Shown piece after piece: positions 62,340 through 64,000 of a stretch of DNA of 64,000 nucleotides. Each line of letters opens with the position of its first letter. Position 1 is the first letter of the stretch. Source of the stretch: Ptychodera flava (taxonomy: Eukaryota; Hemichordata; Enteropneusta; Ptychoderidae); NCBI RefSeq assembly GCF_041260155.1, contig NC_091942.1:4337501-4401500 (forward strand), read 5' to 3'. Position numbers and translations under genes: made by a program. A model generated the notes under the pieces. The model worked only from the letters and a program-made list of their open reading frames with translations, was not told the DNA's origin and did no database searches.

Positions 62340-62402
62340 GTGTACAGTAACGTGTAGGTTCGGTGTACAGTAACGTGTAGGTTCTGTGTACAGTAGCCTG
62401 TG
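62340..62402. repeat. 23-bp tandem repeat, nearly three copies
   Basis: GTGTACAGTAACGTGTAGG recurs at 62340, 62363 and partly at 62386. Confidence 0.9.
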
Positions 62403-63243
62403 TAGTACAGACAAACCCTGCTATGACTTTGCTCAACTGAGAATACAATGGCAAAATTTCAAAATGTCTTGGCTTTTTATTTTGATAAATTAAACTTGAG
62501 AAGTGGAATGCCTTTGTGTATTCACTGTAATACACATTATTTTTTGTTTTTCATACATGTAAAAATGTTCTATGATGATCTGAACTCAATGGTTCTACTC
62601 CGGAATGAAAAGGATGCACAGTGTTCTGCAGACTCCAGTACACCCAAGAGATCAAATGATGTCGGTACAAACAATCCCATGTGTACAAAGGCGTATATAA
62701 ATACCCAAATTTATGTGCGCATTTGTGCAGGTGGTTTTGTTTGTACCGTACATGATCCATTCAAATTTTGGGTTTAGCCCATTACACTGCTATATGCATA
62801 ATTGCAAACTGTTGGAACTTGTAACTGTCGATAATTCTGCTGTTTGTGATATCACAAAAGTGAAACAAAGAAATTCTACAATGGATGTGGTCATTTGCAG
62901 ATCTTGGAATAAAAGTATTGCAAAAGTTTCAAGACAAGTGGAATGTCGGGGGGGGGGGGGGAGATAGATTGAGACAACTCAGGTGACAGAATTTGACATA
63001 CCGTGTACAGCATAAAGTCATCAGTCTTATCACATCAAATAGTTTTCAGTCTCAATCTGACAAACTGTGCTCCGAACAATAGCTCCCTGCTGATTGCGCA
63101 ATCCAATTATCTTGTTTTAAAGAAAGCCAATTATATTACGGCTTTGAAAGTACCAGCTGTGTTCTGCACCAACACAAAGCAGCTGAAAGGTTTTGTTGGG
63201 GATATACATAATATTTGAAGTAAATGATATGTCTTTGCACACC

Positions 63244-63443
63244 AAAGAGCGGTTGAGGGGATTCTACATCAAGAGATGAAAGAGGAGCAGCCACATGGAG
63301 GATTCATCAATGTCAAGCGGCAACAGAGGGGCATCTACATCAAGGGGAGGAAGAGGGGCATCCATGGTGAGGAACTTGGCGGTGGGGCATCCATACCAAG
63401 GGGCAGTAGAGGGGAGTCCACATCAGGGACCAGTTGAGGGACA
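63244..63443. repeat. Degenerate minisatellite of about 27-bp units
   Basis: Diverged units built on GAGGGGCATCTACATCAAGG recur roughly seven times. It lies just 3' of the candidate minus-strand terminal exon, so it may be in that gene's 3' UTR. Confidence 0.7.
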
Positions 63444-63447
63444 GTCT

Positions 63448-63522
63448 TCAGTCTAAATCCCAGCTGAATAGATGATGTTTCACTAACATGTCTCGAACAC
63501 TCTCTTTCAGTGGTTGGGAAAC
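63448..63522 (-). CDS. Possible terminal exon of a minus-strand gene extending past the right edge
   Basis: The minus strand shows a branchpoint-like CTGATTTTTAAC, a T-rich tract and TTCTTAAAG, then 24 codons beginning [17 protein letters not shown] and ending LFSWDLD before TGA, in phase 0. The peptide looks like a real C-terminus, but I cannot name the protein. Upstream exons would lie beyond position 64000. If correct, the AT-rich DNA to the left may include a long 3' UTR; TTTATT (AATAAA on this strand) occurs several times, for example near 59012. Confidence 0.33.
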   Translation of the reverse strand, partial: VSQPLKESVRDMLVKHHLFSWDLD

Positions 63523-64000
63523 CTTTAAGAATAGAATAAAAAGTTAAAAATCAGTGAGATAAACAACAACTCAATATGAATCAACTGTGGATAGGTGACA
63601 ATTTGATGAGGAAATTCACAATTGGTGTAAACACAGCTGTAAATGATTTCTTTTCTTGTGTACGTGGCAATTTATTTAAATGAACTCTCAAGGCCTTGGG
63701 TTTCCACTGACAGGTCAGTCAAGATGACATCGTAAAGATAATATTTATAAACTGACTAAATTTAAACTCATGACATGACCTGCAAAGATTTTATGAAACC
63801 TTTAAATGTTTCTCCATATTTCCTAACTTGAAAGGTCCATTTTTCACTGGCAAAGGACAAGGAAATGAATATTTACTGATTTCATTTGAATACTATTATC
63901 TCTACAAAGGATGTTTAACACTTATGTGCAAAACACTTGTAAGTCTGGAAACTTTCCAAACCGCAAAGCAGTCAATGGATGTAGTCAAGGACACATTTGA

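Larger units (their letters stand above)
57714..63447. other. AT-rich region, no gene seen
   Basis: Family A copy 7, several 23-29-bp tandem duplications and the degenerate minisatellite. It may be intergenic plus the 3' UTR of the candidate minus-strand gene. The last 480 bases of the window (63523-64000) would be intron of that gene; nothing else is seen there. Confidence 0.45.

Noticed and set aside
1..64000. tRNA, rRNA, CRISPR, or retrotransposon coding regions
   Set aside because: I looked for B-box-like GGTTCRA motifs, rRNA signatures, regularly spaced spacer arrays and reverse transcriptase motifs such as YXDD in the translated frames, and saw nothing convincing.

Overview
This is a low-gene-density stretch of a metazoan nuclear genome: AT-rich, full of microsatellites and small inverted-repeat transposons, with splice-type signals and no bacterial operon structure. 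The one gene recognised with near certainty is an intronless, replication-dependent linker histone H1 with its 3' stem-loop (57092-57713, + strand). Its globular domain reads like invertebrate deuterostome H1, so a hemichordate or echinoderm is the best guess. That is an inference from memory, not a search.

Layout. 1-9900 is mostly non-coding and holds two copies of a roughly 350-bp element (family A), a half-kilobase compound tetranucleotide satellite (4921-5408), CT/GA tracts, and a few unrecognised minus-strand ORFs near 2.8-3.6 kb. 9990-10160 has a possible first exon encoding a signal anchor. 14.5-16.5 kb holds a ~980-bp terminal-inverted-repeat (TIR) element and two head-to-head family A copies. 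20.8-21.5 kb is a 676-bp TIR element. 23-26 kb is the most gene-like accessory region: a two-exon secreted protein with eight cysteines (minus, 24067-25324), with TATA box, signal peptide and clean splice sites, next to a possible terminal exon on the plus strand (23190-23563). 26-39 kb is almost empty apart from a TTAA-flanked inverted-repeat element (28594-28840) and one copy of a 213-bp element (family B). 39-43 kb has a possible terminal exon with polyA signal (41114-41289), a family A copy and a 187-bp near-perfect palindrome. 43.8-45.4 kb is microsatellite. 49.8-50.0 kb shows a compact TATA / 31-codon basic ORF / AATAAA unit. 51-55 kb carries another family A copy, the second family B copy and short tandem duplications. 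56.9-57.7 kb is histone H1. 58-64 kb is AT-rich with the seventh family A copy, and near the right edge a possible terminal exon of a minus-strand gene continuing outside the window.

The few genes show no evident joint function. What stands out is repeat structure: seven diverged copies of one small TIR family, four other TIR or foldback element types, repeated CATAGACC hairpins, and many two- or three-copy tandem duplications. Most long open frames are chance frames or microsatellite translations.
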